DNA of 64,000 bases from Candidatus Defluviibacillus avedoerensis (GTDB lineage Bacteria; Pseudomonadota; Gammaproteobacteria; Burkholderiales; Burkholderiaceae_C), in assembly GCA_016703665.1 (NCBI GenBank), contig JADJBS010000001.1, positions 186,001-250,000 of the forward strand, written 5' to 3'. Below, in pieces: positions 56,017 to 64,000 of the stretch (position 1 is its first letter; every line of letters starts with the position of its first letter). The position numbers and the translations under genes were made by a program. The notes under the pieces were generated by a model. The model did not search any database and had not been told where the DNA came from. It saw only the letters and a list, made by a program, of their open reading frames with translations.

Positions 56017-57264
56017 TTACTCATCTCGCTCGCCGCTTTCATACAGCGTCTCGCGGCCCATGCGGTCCACCACCAGCTCGGCTGTCCAGGGCAGCATGAG
56101 CGAGCCGCAGCGGCTGTCGCGGTACATGCGTTCGATGGGCAGATGCTTCATCATGCTTTGTCCACCGCAGGTGCGGATGGCGAGGCGGGCCAGGTCGTTC
56201 GCACCCTCCATCACGCTGAAGTGTGCCGCGTAGAGGCGCAGCTTTTCGTCCTTGGTGGGGTTGGGGCGGGCCTCGGCAATCGCACGGGTAAACAGGCTCT
56301 TCATGCTCTCCAGCTGGATGCGCATTTGTGCCACAGCGATCTGCTTGGTCGGGTACATGCGGCGTTTGACCGGGGGCTCACCCGGCACTTCGCCACGCAG
56401 ATAGCTCACGGTGAAGTCATAAATGCCTTGGGCCATGCCCATGTAGGTGGCGGCCACGGTAAAGAACATGGCAGGCCAGGTCTGCGCGCCCTTGAAGTAG
56501 ATGCCTCGCGGCATCAGGGCCTCGTCATCGCTGACAAACACATCCTTGAAGGTCAGGTTGCGACTCACCGTGCCACGCATGCCCAGCGGATCCCAGTCTC
56601 CGCTGATGGCAAAACCCTCGGCGGTGGCAGGTACGGCCAGATACAGCGTGTCGCGTGAATCAGGTTTGTCGTCGCCTTTGTCTTCGGTACACAGAACGCC
56701 GTAGTAATTGGCTGCGCCCGCCAGTGACGCAAAAATCTTGCGGCCATTGATCAGCCAGCCGCCATCCACCTTCTTGGCCGTGGTACCGAACGGGGACTTG
56801 CCTGCAGCGGCGGAACTGCCTTCGCTGAAGGGCTGCGCATACACCGCACCATCGTTGACCACGCGGGCAAAGTGGACCTGGCGACGGCGGGTGTGTTCTT
56901 CGCGTTCTGCGTCGGTCATCGGAATGCCATCTGCCAACGCGCCGGTCCACATGGTGGAGCAGATGTGCATGTTGAACGTGAGCGCGGTGGCACCGCAAAA
57001 GCGGCCAATCTCTGCAGCCACCATCATGTAGGTGGCGTAGTCTGCCCCCAGACCGCCATGCTCTTTGGGCACACACATGCGCAACAGGCCAGAGGTGCGC
57101 AAATCGTCGTAGTTGGCAAACGGAAAGGTGGCCTCGGCGTCCCATTTGGCCGCACGCGGCGCGAACTTGGTGCGCCCCAGCTCATGTGCAAGGGTCAGCA
57201 GCTCGGCTTGCTGCGCGGTGAAAGGCATGTAGCCAACAGCGGGGGTGAAGTTCAGCGTGGTCAT
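56017..57264 (-). CDS. Acyl-CoA-dehydrogenase-fold flavoprotein (possible group D monooxygenase)
   Basis: A 415-residue protein of the acyl-CoA dehydrogenase superfamily: FNMHICSTMWTGAL, YAQPFSEGSSAAAG, WDPLGMRGTVSRNLTF and IRTCGGQSMMKHLPIERMYRD. Members paired with a flavin reductase are often flavin-dependent hydroxylases rather than dehydrogenases, and a reductase gene lies 2 kb away. Together with the NicX-like and NicD-like genes it could hydroxylate a pyridine. The start MTTLNFTPAV at 57264 is chosen over a longer frame. Confidence 0.75.
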   Translation of the reverse strand: MTTLNFTPAVGYMPFTAQQAELLTLAHELGRTKFAPRAAKWDAEATFPFANYDDLRTSGLLRMCVPKEHGGLGADYATYMMVAAEIGRFCGATALTFNMHICSTMWTGALADGIPMTDAEREEHTRRRQVHFARVVNDGAVYAQPFSEGSSAAAGKSPFGTTAKKVDGGWLINGRKIFASLAGAANYYGVLCTEDKGDDKPDSRDTLYLAVPATAEGFAISGDWDPLGMRGTVSRNLTFKDVFVSDDEALMPRGIYFKGAQTWPAMFFTVAATYMGMAQGIYDFTVSYLRGEVPGEPPVKRRMYPTKQIAVAQMRIQLESMKSLFTRAIAEARPNPTKDEKLRLYAAHFSVMEGANDLARLAIRTCGGQSMMKHLPIERMYRDSRCGSLMLPWTAELVVDRMGRETLYESGERDE

Positions 57265-57367
57265 GGGGCTTCTTTCAGTTGAGAGCGAGGTTTGATGGGT
57301 AGAACTCAAAAAAGTACTTATATTTTGATAGCAATCAATCTATATGGGATATGCCTAAATATCACTT

Positions 57368-58191
57368 TTAATGCAAAAGTTTGACTGTCTGTCCATGGGT
57401 ATCCGCCAAGAATGCCAGCACGGCTTCGTCAAACTCGTCCGGGGCTTCCATGTTGGTCAGGTGACCAACGCCGGGCAGTTCGGCGTACTGGCTATCGACA
57501 ATGGCTTGGGCCATGGCTTTCATCACGGAAGGGGGGGCAGATTTGTCAAATTCGCCCGCCAGCAGCAGCGTGGGTACAGCGATGCGCCTCAGGTCAATCT
57601 GTCTGTCGAAGGTGACCAGCGCCTCCAGTGCGCGTCGGTAGGTGGCGGCGGGCACCTCGCTCATGCAACGCAGCGCCAGCTGCACACCTTCCGGCAAGGC
57701 ACCGGGGCCGATCATTTGTGGCACCAAGGTGTTTGCCACATCGTGCATGGATTTGCCAGCATCCAGGGCGCTACCCGTTCGCTGACGAATTTGGCCGACC
57801 AAGCCTGCGCCACCGTGCCGTCGGGTTTGCGACCAAACGCTGGGGAGGTGCCTGAAAGCACGAGTCGGCTGATCAGGTCTGGCCGTCTGGCGATCACTTC
57901 CTGGGCCACCATCCCGCCCATGCTGTGCCCCAGCAGGGTCACGCCCGCGGATTGAGTGCCTTGCAAGCTCTCTATCAGGTGGATGCAGCTTTCAGCCAGG
58001 CCTTTGAACGTATAAGGTTCAATCGGTGCGCTGTACCCATAGCCCGGCATGTCCCACGCCACGGCCCGGTAACCGGCAAGCGCAAAAGTTTCAAGCTGTG
58101 GCGCAAATGCGAGATGCCCACCGCCTATGCCGTGCAACATCAGCACGGTGTGCCCTGACCCCAGAATGGAGAACTTGGGGAGCTGGCTCAT
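57368..58191 (-). CDS. Alpha/beta hydrolase, NicD-like (one frameshift)
   Basis: About 274 residues after one G is restored in a GGG run (57766-57768). MLHGIGGGHLAFAPQ, GHSMGGMVAQEV (nucleophile Ser), EFDKSAPPSVM (acid region) and GVGHLTNMEAPDEF (His) complete the triad. It overlaps the NicX-like gene by four bases (ATGA). In nicotinate degradation the equivalent NicD is N-formylmaleamate deformylase; that is the leading hypothesis here. Confidence 0.75.
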
Positions 58192-59237
58192 GCCTGCAGC
58201 TTTCCCTGATCTACCACCACTGAGTCGTCCAGCGTTACCGTGCAGTGACGCATGGGCAGGTCGAAGTGGCCCAGGGTGTAGCGTTTGGCGACCTCGTTGG
58301 CCCCGGTGCTGTACAGAAAGTTGCCGGCAAATGCGCGCAACTCGGTGCCGTTGAAGTCGCGCTTATCGTACAAGGCCATGCTGTCCCATCGGGCGCCGGG
58401 GTTCAGGCCGTAACCCACGTGCGACACGGCATACGCGCTGCGGTCGCCGCTGTCATCAGCCCAGGCAGCGATGTAGCTGCGCATTAATTCGGCATCCAGC
58501 CCCGTGCCCGCAATGTCAGTGATGTAGTCGTCTTGAATATGCAGCGTGATGGGGCTTTCGATGTAGCGCTTGAAGGTCAGGTTCACGTCACCGGGCGCCA
58601 GTACCAGGGTGCCATTGACCGACCCTGCCGCCGGGAAAGCCAACGCAATGCCGCCGGGCCAGTGCGTGAGCGTGCCAGGGCGGGTGGTGGTACCCCAGTT
58701 GCCGCCCACCACGGCGTTTTCTAAACGGATGGACAGGTCGGTCCCCGCAGCAGAAGTGACTTGCATGCGCCGGGTGGCCCGCAGGCGCTTGATATGCGCC
58801 TTGACGCTTTGCTCCACCGCGTCGTTAGGCATCAGCCGCATCAGTGCTTCGGGGTGCTCGTTGCTGACATACACGACGCGGGTGCCACCAGCCAGGATGG
58901 CGGGCAACTCGGGCGCATGCATCAGGCCCTCAACCGTGCAGTCCAATACCAGGGTGCTGCCCGCCAGGGCCGCAATCACTGGTGCTATGTTTTGAATAGC
59001 ATTGGACGCCCCAGTGGAGCGCGGAACGGGCTTGTTTGTCTCGAATACCGAGGGCAGGTTAAGCGTAAAAGTCTTGGCACCAACGCGGGCGGCGGCCAGA
59101 CCAGCCAGCTGAGGCAGCACCGGGCGGCTTTGGCTCTCAGACAGCACCGCCACGGTGTCACCCGGCCGCACCGCGCAGCGGCGCAAAACCTCGACAAAGG
59201 CATCAATCCAGGCAGGTTCAATACATTCTTGTAGCAT
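58188..59237 (-). CDS. nicX: 2,5-dihydroxypyridine 5,6-dioxygenase-like protein (NicX family)
   Basis: A 349-residue protein resembling NicX, an iron-dependent ring-opening dioxygenase with an aminopeptidase-like fold. SHVGYGLNPGARWDSMAL holds His273, and LGHFDLPMRHC holds His324 and Asp326, corresponding to the three iron ligands of NicX. Its product would be N-formylmaleamate, substrate of the NicD-like hydrolase that follows. It could alternatively be a related metal-dependent protein of the M29-like group. Divergent from the flavin reductase gene. Confidence 0.8.
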   Translation of the reverse strand: MLQECIEPAWIDAFVEVLRRCAVRPGDTVAVLSESQSRPVLPQLAGLAAARVGAKTFTLNLPSVFETNKPVPRSTGASNAIQNIAPVIAALAGSTLVLDCTVEGLMHAPELPAILAGGTRVVYVSNEHPEALMRLMPNDAVEQSVKAHIKRLRATRRMQVTSAAGTDLSIRLENAVVGGNWGTTTRPGTLTHWPGGIALAFPAAGSVNGTLVLAPGDVNLTFKRYIESPITLHIQDDYITDIAGTGLDAELMRSYIAAWADDSGDRSAYAVSHVGYGLNPGARWDSMALYDKRDFNGTELRAFAGNFLYSTGANEVAKRYTLGHFDLPMRHCTVTLDDSVVVDQGKLQA

Positions 59238-59300
59238 GGGTCACTTTTCAGACAGAGAATCGGTCGCACAAGCGTTAGGCTTGCTCGTCACGCATTATTC

Positions 59301-59312
59301 ATGAATATTCAT
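59301..59312. promoter_or_regulatory. 12-base palindrome between divergent nicX-like and flavin reductase genes
   Basis: ATGAATATTCAT is a perfect palindrome, embedded in an AT-rich stretch (ATTATTCATGAATATTCATG) 14 bases before the flavin reductase start. It could be the operator of the MarR protein encoded at 59918. Confidence 0.5.
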
Positions 59313-59325
59313 GTAAATTACAAGC

Positions 59326-59832
59326 ATGCCACCTCGCCAAGCCCAGCCGCCGACGTTTTCGGCCACTGAATTCCGGTCCGCCCTGGGCATGTTTGCCACC
59401 GGGGTGACCATCGTCACCGCCCGAACCGCCACGGGTGAACTCGTCGGGTTGACGGCCAACTCGTTCAACTCGGTTTCCATGAGCCCCCCACTGGTGCTGT
59501 GGAGTCTGGCGCGCGCAGCGGGGTCGATGGCGGTGTTTTCAGCTGGATCGCATTACGCGATCAACATCCTGGCTGCCGATCAGCGCGCGCTGGCCGAGCG
59601 TTTTGCGACCAAAGGCAATGACCGCTGGGCTGGGGTGGATTATTTTGACGGTGTGAGCGGTGCACCTTTGTTGATGGGCACCGTCGCCAGCTTTGAATGC
59701 TTTAACCGCAGCCAGTACGAAGAGGGCGACCATGTGATCTTTGTGGGCGAGGTGGAGCGCTGCACTCACCGCACAGAAGCTTCGCCACTGCTGTTTCACG
59801 GCGGCAAGTTCTACACTGAACATAGCTTGTAA
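59326..59832 (+). CDS. Flavin reductase domain protein
   Basis: A 168-residue FMN-binding split-barrel protein: FRSALGMFATGVTIVTART and GLTANSFNSVSMSPPLVLWSLA are the family signature. It supplies reduced flavin to a partner oxygenase, probably the acyl-CoA-dehydrogenase-fold protein at 56017. The ATG at 59326 is the first in frame. Confidence 0.87.
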   Translation: MPPRQAQPPTFSATEFRSALGMFATGVTIVTARTATGELVGLTANSFNSVSMSPPLVLWSLARAAGSMAVFSAGSHYAINILAADQRALAERFATKGNDRWAGVDYFDGVSGAPLLMGTVASFECFNRSQYEEGDHVIFVGEVERCTHRTEASPLLFHGGKFYTEHSL

Positions 59833-59857
59833 TGACCCCCACGTTTGTCACTTCGTG

Positions 59858-59917
59858 TACTGCACTGCCCCCCGAGGGGGAGCTGCCTTGCTTGGGGCGG
59901 CCCGGCGCTGCGGCCTC
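59858..59917. repeat. GC-rich intergenic repeat of the CCCCCCGAGGGGG type
   Basis: CCCCCC-GA-GGGGG (59868-59880) followed by GGGGCGGCCCGGCGC-like text. I know this form as a widespread short repeat in Comamonadaceae; it may fold as a terminator-like hairpin. Confidence 0.65.
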
Positions 59918-60343
59918 ATGACCCAAGGATTCGTCAGCGGCTATCTGGGCTATTTGCTGGGGCAGGCCAACCATGCGCTGTACAAGGACTTTGACGCCGA
60001 TGTGCGTGCCGCTGGCCTGCAGTCCCTGGAATGGCGCATATTGGCCACACTGAGCGACAGTCCGGCCATGCCCATCAGCCAGCTTGCCCACGAGGTGCTG
60101 GCCAAACAACCGACCGTCACCAAAGCCGTGCAGCGCATGCTGGCACAAGGCTGGCTTGGCCTTCAGGCCGACACATCTGACCAGCGCCGCACCTTGGCCA
60201 GCATCACCGCCACTGGCCAAGCGGTAGTGGCACCCTTGCTGGCCAAAGCCCAGGCGCACGAAGCGCAAGTGTTGAAGGCACTGGGCAGCACGGACGTTGC
60301 AGCGCTCAAAGCATTGCTTGCCAAACTCGCCCGCATGACATGA
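59918..60343 (+). CDS. MarR-family regulator
   Basis: A 141-residue MarR protein: LEWRILATLSDSPAMPISQLA and LAKQPTVTKAVQRMLAQGW form the winged helix; SDQRRTLASITATG the wing. It is a NicR-like candidate for control of the catabolic cluster. The stop overlaps the EamA gene start (ATGA). Confidence 0.85.
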   Translation: MTQGFVSGYLGYLLGQANHALYKDFDADVRAAGLQSLEWRILATLSDSPAMPISQLAHEVLAKQPTVTKAVQRMLAQGWLGLQADTSDQRRTLASITATGQAVVAPLLAKAQAHEAQVLKALGSTDVAALKALLAKLARMT

Positions 60344-61251
60344 ACACACCCGAGCGCAAAACCCACCTGGACGCAGTCGCCATCAGTTTATTGCTGGCTT
60401 GTTGTTTGTTCTGGGGCTTTCAACAGGTGATGGTCAAAGCGACTCTGCCCGAAGTACCGCCCGTGTTTCAGGCGGCGGTCCGCTTTGTGGGGGCCACCAT
60501 ACTCCTGCTGCTGTGGTGCGGCTGGCGGGGCATTTCGCTCCTACCCACACCCGGTGCTGATCCGCGCGCGATGCTCAAGTCTGGCCTGGTGGCTGGCTCG
60601 CTGTTTGCGGGCGAGTTTGCATTTCTGTACATCGGCCTGCAACACACCTCGGCCTCTCGTTTGACCGTGTTTTTGTACACCTCGCCCTTTTGGGTGGCCT
60701 TGCTGGTGCCCTTGTTTGTCGCGTCAGAAAAGCTGCGCAAAGTCCAGTGGGCAGGTCTGGCCTGTGCCTTTGTGGCCGTGGTGTTTGCGCTGCGCGAAGG
60801 ACTCACAACTGCGACGGGTTCGCCCTGGCTAGGTGACGTGATGGGCTTGGTCGCGGGCCTGATGTGGGGGCTGACCACGGTGGTGATCCGCTCTGGCCCG
60901 CTGGCCAAAGCCAATGCCGAGCAGCTGCTGTTCTATCAAATTGCCGTGGCTGCCGTCACACTGCCGCTGCTGTCCCTGGCACTGGGTGAGAACTGGCGCA
61001 TTGACCTCAGTCCGTTCGCGACCGTGTCGCTTCTGGTGCAAACCGTGGTGGGCGCGTTTGCCAGTTACCTGGCCTGGATGTGGATGCTGGGGCGCTACCC
61101 TGCCACCAAAATTTCGGTTTTTGTGTTTCTCACCCCACTCTTTGCCCTGCTGTTTGGCAGTGTGTGGTTAAACGAACCCGTTACGCCCAGTTTGCTGGCG
61201 GCCATGGGCTTGGTGGCGGTGGGGATTGTGTTGGTCAATCGCAAAGCCTGA
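60340..61251 (+). CDS. EamA/DMT-family transporter
   Basis: A 303-residue protein with ten membrane helices in two EamA halves (CCLFWGFQQVMVKATLPEV and GLVAGLMWGLTTVVIRSGP). It may export or import a small metabolite of the adjacent pathway. Intact and coupled with the MarR gene. Confidence 0.87.
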   Translation: MNTPERKTHLDAVAISLLLACCLFWGFQQVMVKATLPEVPPVFQAAVRFVGATILLLLWCGWRGISLLPTPGADPRAMLKSGLVAGSLFAGEFAFLYIGLQHTSASRLTVFLYTSPFWVALLVPLFVASEKLRKVQWAGLACAFVAVVFALREGLTTATGSPWLGDVMGLVAGLMWGLTTVVIRSGPLAKANAEQLLFYQIAVAAVTLPLLSLALGENWRIDLSPFATVSLLVQTVVGAFASYLAWMWMLGRYPATKISVFVFLTPLFALLFGSVWLNEPVTPSLLAAMGLVAVGIVLVNRKA

Positions 61252-61312
61252 GGCAACGCACAGCGCAGGCTGTGCCCTCTTCTCAAATTCTTTACATCTC
61301 AAAGGAGACATC

Positions 61313-62737
61313 ATGGTTCAACGCAACAAGTTTTACATCGATGGTCAATGGGTTGACCCCGTGACCCCTAAGTCACGGCCGGTGATCAACCCCGCGACTG
61401 AGGCAGCGATGTATGAGATTGCCCTGGGCAGCGCTGCAGACGTGGACAAAGCCGTCAGCGCAGCCCGGCGTGCATTTGACACCTTCAGCCAGACCACACG
61501 CGAAGAGCGCATCGCGTTGCTGACGCGCATCATCGAGGTGTACAAAACCCGCGCCAAAGAACTGGGTGCCGCCATTTCGGACGAGATGGGTGCGCCGCTG
61601 GGTTTTGCCGAGAAGTTTCAGGTTGGCGCAGGACTTGGGCACATCGTGTCTACCCTGGATGTGCTCAAAACCTATGAGTTTGAGGAGCCGATTGGCAGCG
61701 CCATGGTGGTGCGCGAACCCATTGGCGTAGTGGGCATGATCACGCCCTGGAACTGGCCCATGAACCAGATCACCTGCAAGGTGGCGCCGGCCCTGGCCGC
61801 AGGCTGCACCATGGTGCTCAAACCTTCTGAATTCACGCCCAGCAGTGCGTTGATCTTTGCCGAGATATTGCACGAGGCTGGGGTGCCACCCGGCGTGTTC
61901 AACCTGATCAACGGCCTGGGCCTGGATGTTGGTGCGGCGATGAGCGAGCATCCCGGGATTGACATGATGTCCTTCACCGGCTCCACCCGTGCGGGCATTG
62001 ACGTGGCGCAGCGTTCGGCCCCCACCGTTAAACGGGTCAGCCAGGAACTGGGGGGCAAGTCGCCCAACATCATCCTGGACGACGCCGATTTTGCCAAGGC
62101 AGTGAGCGCGGGCGTAGGCAGCGTGTTCATGAATTCGGGCCAATCGTGCAATGCGCCCACGCGCATGCTGGTGCCAGAAAAGCGCATGGACGAAGTGATG
62201 ACCATTGCCGCTGCCGTGGCGGCCAAGTCCAAGGCCGGTGACCCGCGCGCTGCCGACACCACCATGGGCCCGGTGGTCAACGAAACGCAGTGGAACAAGA
62301 TTCAGGCTTTGATCCAGAAAGGCATTGACGAAGGCGCCACCGTGGTCGCAGGCGGCACAGGCCGACCCGATGGTGCCACCCAGGGCTATTTGGTCAAGCC
62401 CACCATCTTTGGTCGTGTCACCAACCACATGACCATCGCTCGCGAAGAAGTGTTTGGCCCGGTGTTGGTCATCATGGGCTACGCTGACGACGAAGACGCG
62501 ATCCGCATGGCCAATGACACGCCCTATGGCCTCGCGGGCTATGTATCCGGTGGCGACAAAGACCGGGTGCGTGCCGTGGCACGCCGCCTGCGTGCGGGCA
62601 ACATCAACCTGAACGGTGTGCCCAACGAGCGCACCGCCCCGTTTGGTGGCTACAAGCAGTCGGGCAATGGCCGCGAGTGGGGCCGCTTCGGGATGGAGGA
62701 ATACCTCGAAGTCAAGGCCATTGCCGGTTTTGCCTGA
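61313..62737 (+). CDS. Aldehyde dehydrogenase family protein
   Basis: A 474-residue NAD(P)-dependent aldehyde dehydrogenase. ITPWNWPMNQITCKVAPAL, GSTRAG, ELGGKSPNIIL (catalytic Glu) and NSGQSCNAPTRM (catalytic Cys) are the standard motifs. The ATG at 61313 has AAAGGAG ahead. Substrate unknown. Intact frame. Confidence 0.92.
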   Translation: MVQRNKFYIDGQWVDPVTPKSRPVINPATEAAMYEIALGSAADVDKAVSAARRAFDTFSQTTREERIALLTRIIEVYKTRAKELGAAISDEMGAPLGFAEKFQVGAGLGHIVSTLDVLKTYEFEEPIGSAMVVREPIGVVGMITPWNWPMNQITCKVAPALAAGCTMVLKPSEFTPSSALIFAEILHEAGVPPGVFNLINGLGLDVGAAMSEHPGIDMMSFTGSTRAGIDVAQRSAPTVKRVSQELGGKSPNIILDDADFAKAVSAGVGSVFMNSGQSCNAPTRMLVPEKRMDEVMTIAAAVAAKSKAGDPRAADTTMGPVVNETQWNKIQALIQKGIDEGATVVAGGTGRPDGATQGYLVKPTIFGRVTNHMTIAREEVFGPVLVIMGYADDEDAIRMANDTPYGLAGYVSGGDKDRVRAVARRLRAGNINLNGVPNERTAPFGGYKQSGNGREWGRFGMEEYLEVKAIAGFA

Positions 62738-62757
62738 GCCAAGGGGTTTGCCCTGAA

Positions 62758-64000
62758 TCAGGCCACGTTGCGCAAGTCTTTTCGCAGGATCTTGCCAACG
62801 GTGGACTTGGGCAGCGCGTCCACAAAACGAACCTGCTTGGGCACCTTGTAAGCGGTCATCTCCTGGCGGCAATAGGTGATCAGGGCGTCTTCGGTCAGCT
62901 CGGCGCCGGGCATCTTCACCACAAAGATCTTGACGGCTTCGCCTGTCTTGTCGTCGGGCACCCCCACACACGCGCATTCGGCCACACCGGGGCAAGCGCT
63001 GACCACAGCCTCCACCTCGTTCGGGAATACGTTGAACCCCGACACGATGACCATGTCTTGCTTGCGATCCACAATTTTCAGAAACCCTTCTGGCGTGAAC
63101 TCACCGACATCCCCTGTGCGGAAGTAGCCATCTGCCGTGAAGGCCTGGGCGTTGGCCTCGGGCTTTTCCCAGTAGCCTCCCATCACCTGCGGCCCCTTGG
63201 CACAGACCTCGCCAGATTCACCCGGCCCGGCGTCGGTGCCGTCATCCTTGATCAAGCGGATGTTGGTACCCGGCAGGGGCAACCCGGTGGTGCCGCTGAA
63301 GTCTTTGATGCTGGCCGGGTTAAAGCTCAGCACCGGGCTGGTCTCAGACAGGCCATAGCCTTCGCGGATAAAGCTGCCGGTGATCGCCTTCCAGCGCTCG
63401 GACACCGCCCCCACGACCGCAGCGCCGCCGCCGCCAGAGAGCTTGAGGCGGGAGAAATCCACCTCCTTCAACCCAGGGTGCATGGTCAAACCTGCGTACA
63501 AGGTGTTGACCCCCATGAACACCGTGGGGCGTGCAGCTTTCATCACCCCCACAAAGCCATCCATGTCGCGCGGATTGGCGACCAGCCAGTTGTCGGCACC
63601 GGCTGTGAAATAAGTAATGAAGTTCACCATCAACGCGAAGATGTGATACATCGGAATGGCGGTGACGATCACCTCCACGCCCTCCTGCACCGCTTCGGGC
63701 ATCATCGCTTTGAACTGTTCGACATTGGCCACGAGGTTGCGATGCGAAAGCGCTGCGCCCTTTGACAAACCCGTGGTACCCCCGGTGTACTGCAAAAACA
63801 GCAGGTCACTTCCGGTGAGTTCCACAGGCGTGCGGTTCATGCCAGCGCCCTCACGCAGTGCATCACCAAAGCGAATGCTGCCCACCAGACGCGCATCCAC
63901 TGGCGGCGATGGTAAAGGCGCCGCAGTGCCGTCGCCCGGGGCTACGGTGATCACGGTCTTGATACCGGTCTTGCCGATGATCTCGGCCAGCACCGGGGTC
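62758..64000 (-). CDS. Long-chain acyl-CoA ligase, partial (FadD-like)
   Basis: The C-terminal 412+ residues of an AMP-forming ligase; the N-terminus lies outside the window. The AMP motif YTGGTTGLSKGA, YGLSETSPVL, GYFRTGDVGEF and the acyl-lysine motif PKSTVGKILRKDL are present. It activates fatty acids with ATP and CoA. The 20 bases to the convergent aldehyde dehydrogenase gene carry no clear terminator. Confidence 0.9.
   Translation of the reverse strand, partial: TPVLAEIIGKTGIKTVITVAPGDGTAAPLPSPPVDARLVGSIRFGDALREGAGMNRTPVELTGSDLLFLQYTGGTTGLSKGAALSHRNLVANVEQFKAMMPEAVQEGVEVIVTAIPMYHIFALMVNFITYFTAGADNWLVANPRDMDGFVGVMKAARPTVFMGVNTLYAGLTMHPGLKEVDFSRLKLSGGGGAAVVGAVSERWKAITGSFIREGYGLSETSPVLSFNPASIKDFSGTTGLPLPGTNIRLIKDDGTDAGPGESGEVCAKGPQVMGGYWEKPEANAQAFTADGYFRTGDVGEFTPEGFLKIVDRKQDMVIVSGFNVFPNEVEAVVSACPGVAECACVGVPDDKTGEAVKIFVVKMPGAELTEDALITYCRQEMTAYKVPKQVRFVDALPKSTVGKILRKDLRNVA

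Noticed and set aside
61373..62995. 540-codon minus-strand frame over the aldehyde dehydrogenase
   Set aside because: Antisense shadow; the plus strand has all catalytic motifs.

Overview
The window reads as a chromosomal segment of a betaproteobacterium, most likely Comamonadaceae (Rhodoferax, Polaromonas or Hydrogenophaga type). This rests on high-GC coding sequence, TRAP transporters, a molybdenum hydroxylase, a gentisate operon, a pyridine-ring-cleavage type cluster, and intergenic repeats of the TTTTGATAGC and CCCCCCGAGGGGG kinds that I associate with that family. No tRNA, rRNA or CRISPR array was seen.

Layout. (1) 0-6.1 kb: a small GIY-YIG-like protein, a FIST sensor overlapping a PAS-PAS-GGDEF-EAL-CZB cyclic-di-GMP enzyme, an SDR and a DUF2242 lipoprotein. 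(2) 6.1-13.6 kb, minus strand: an operon of an unpartnered CoxL-type molybdenum hydroxylase, a TPP-dependent E1 alpha/beta pair and a TRAP transporter (DctQ, DctM, DctP). (3) 13.7-21.2 kb: envelope and transport genes, namely an MscS channel, a PlpD-type patatin autotransporter, an acyltransferase, an M14 peptidase and a SulP permease. (4) 21.4-25 kb: a phosphate block with PPK2 and a PhoU-like/Pit/PhoU-like operon behind a good Pho-box match. (5) 25-30.3 kb: MAPEG, a YCII/DGPF protein with an ECF42-type sigma factor, a decayed IS5-family element, an SRPBCC protein, and a TetR gene with paired 19-bp operators. (6) 30.4-38.2 kb: an eight-gene membrane-lipid operon (flavin amine oxidase, DUF1365, CFA-type methyltransferase, chalcone-isomerase-like, MFS, DUF3833, SDR, NTF2-like) divergent from a TetR gene. 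(7) 38.7-52 kb: a defence/toxin-antitoxin island. A type I restriction system is split: hsdR-hsdS lie at one end and hsdM at the other. Between them are a DUF4365/TPR gene pair, a GIY-YIG-DUF4357 gene plus a fossil copy of it, two Fic toxins each facing a convergent small antitoxin gene, an Xre/RES pair, a NYN/PIN-type protein with a lysine-alanine-rich segment, and an ~87-bp repeat present three times. (8) 52-56 kb: LysR and a divergent gentisate operon (gentisate dioxygenase, fumarylpyruvate hydrolase, 3-hydroxybenzoate 6-hydroxylase). (9) 56-61 kb: a putative hydroxypyridine catabolic cluster (NicX-like dioxygenase, NicD-like hydrolase, acyl-CoA-dehydrogenase-fold flavoprotein, flavin reductase, MarR, EamA exporter). 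(10) 61-64 kb: an aldehyde dehydrogenase and the C-terminal part of an acyl-CoA ligase running off the end.

The most striking biology is in the island. Both Fic modules place the antitoxin, which carries the SxxxEG inhibitory motif, tail-to-tail with the toxin and with an identical 44-bp 3' overlap. The DUF4365/TPR pair sits translationally linked to hsdS, and HsdS itself seems to have lost most of its second target-recognition domain.

A caution about the sequence: at least twenty genes are broken by one- or two-base indels, often in short homopolymers, after which the conserved reading resumes. They are dense at 22.8-34.3 and 38.8-46.2 kb and nearly absent at 7.2-22.7 and 51.2-57.7 kb. Most are probably sequencing or consensus errors, so I give whole-gene spans and mark the shift positions. 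Genes with several lesions or an in-frame stop are called pseudogenes with that reservation.
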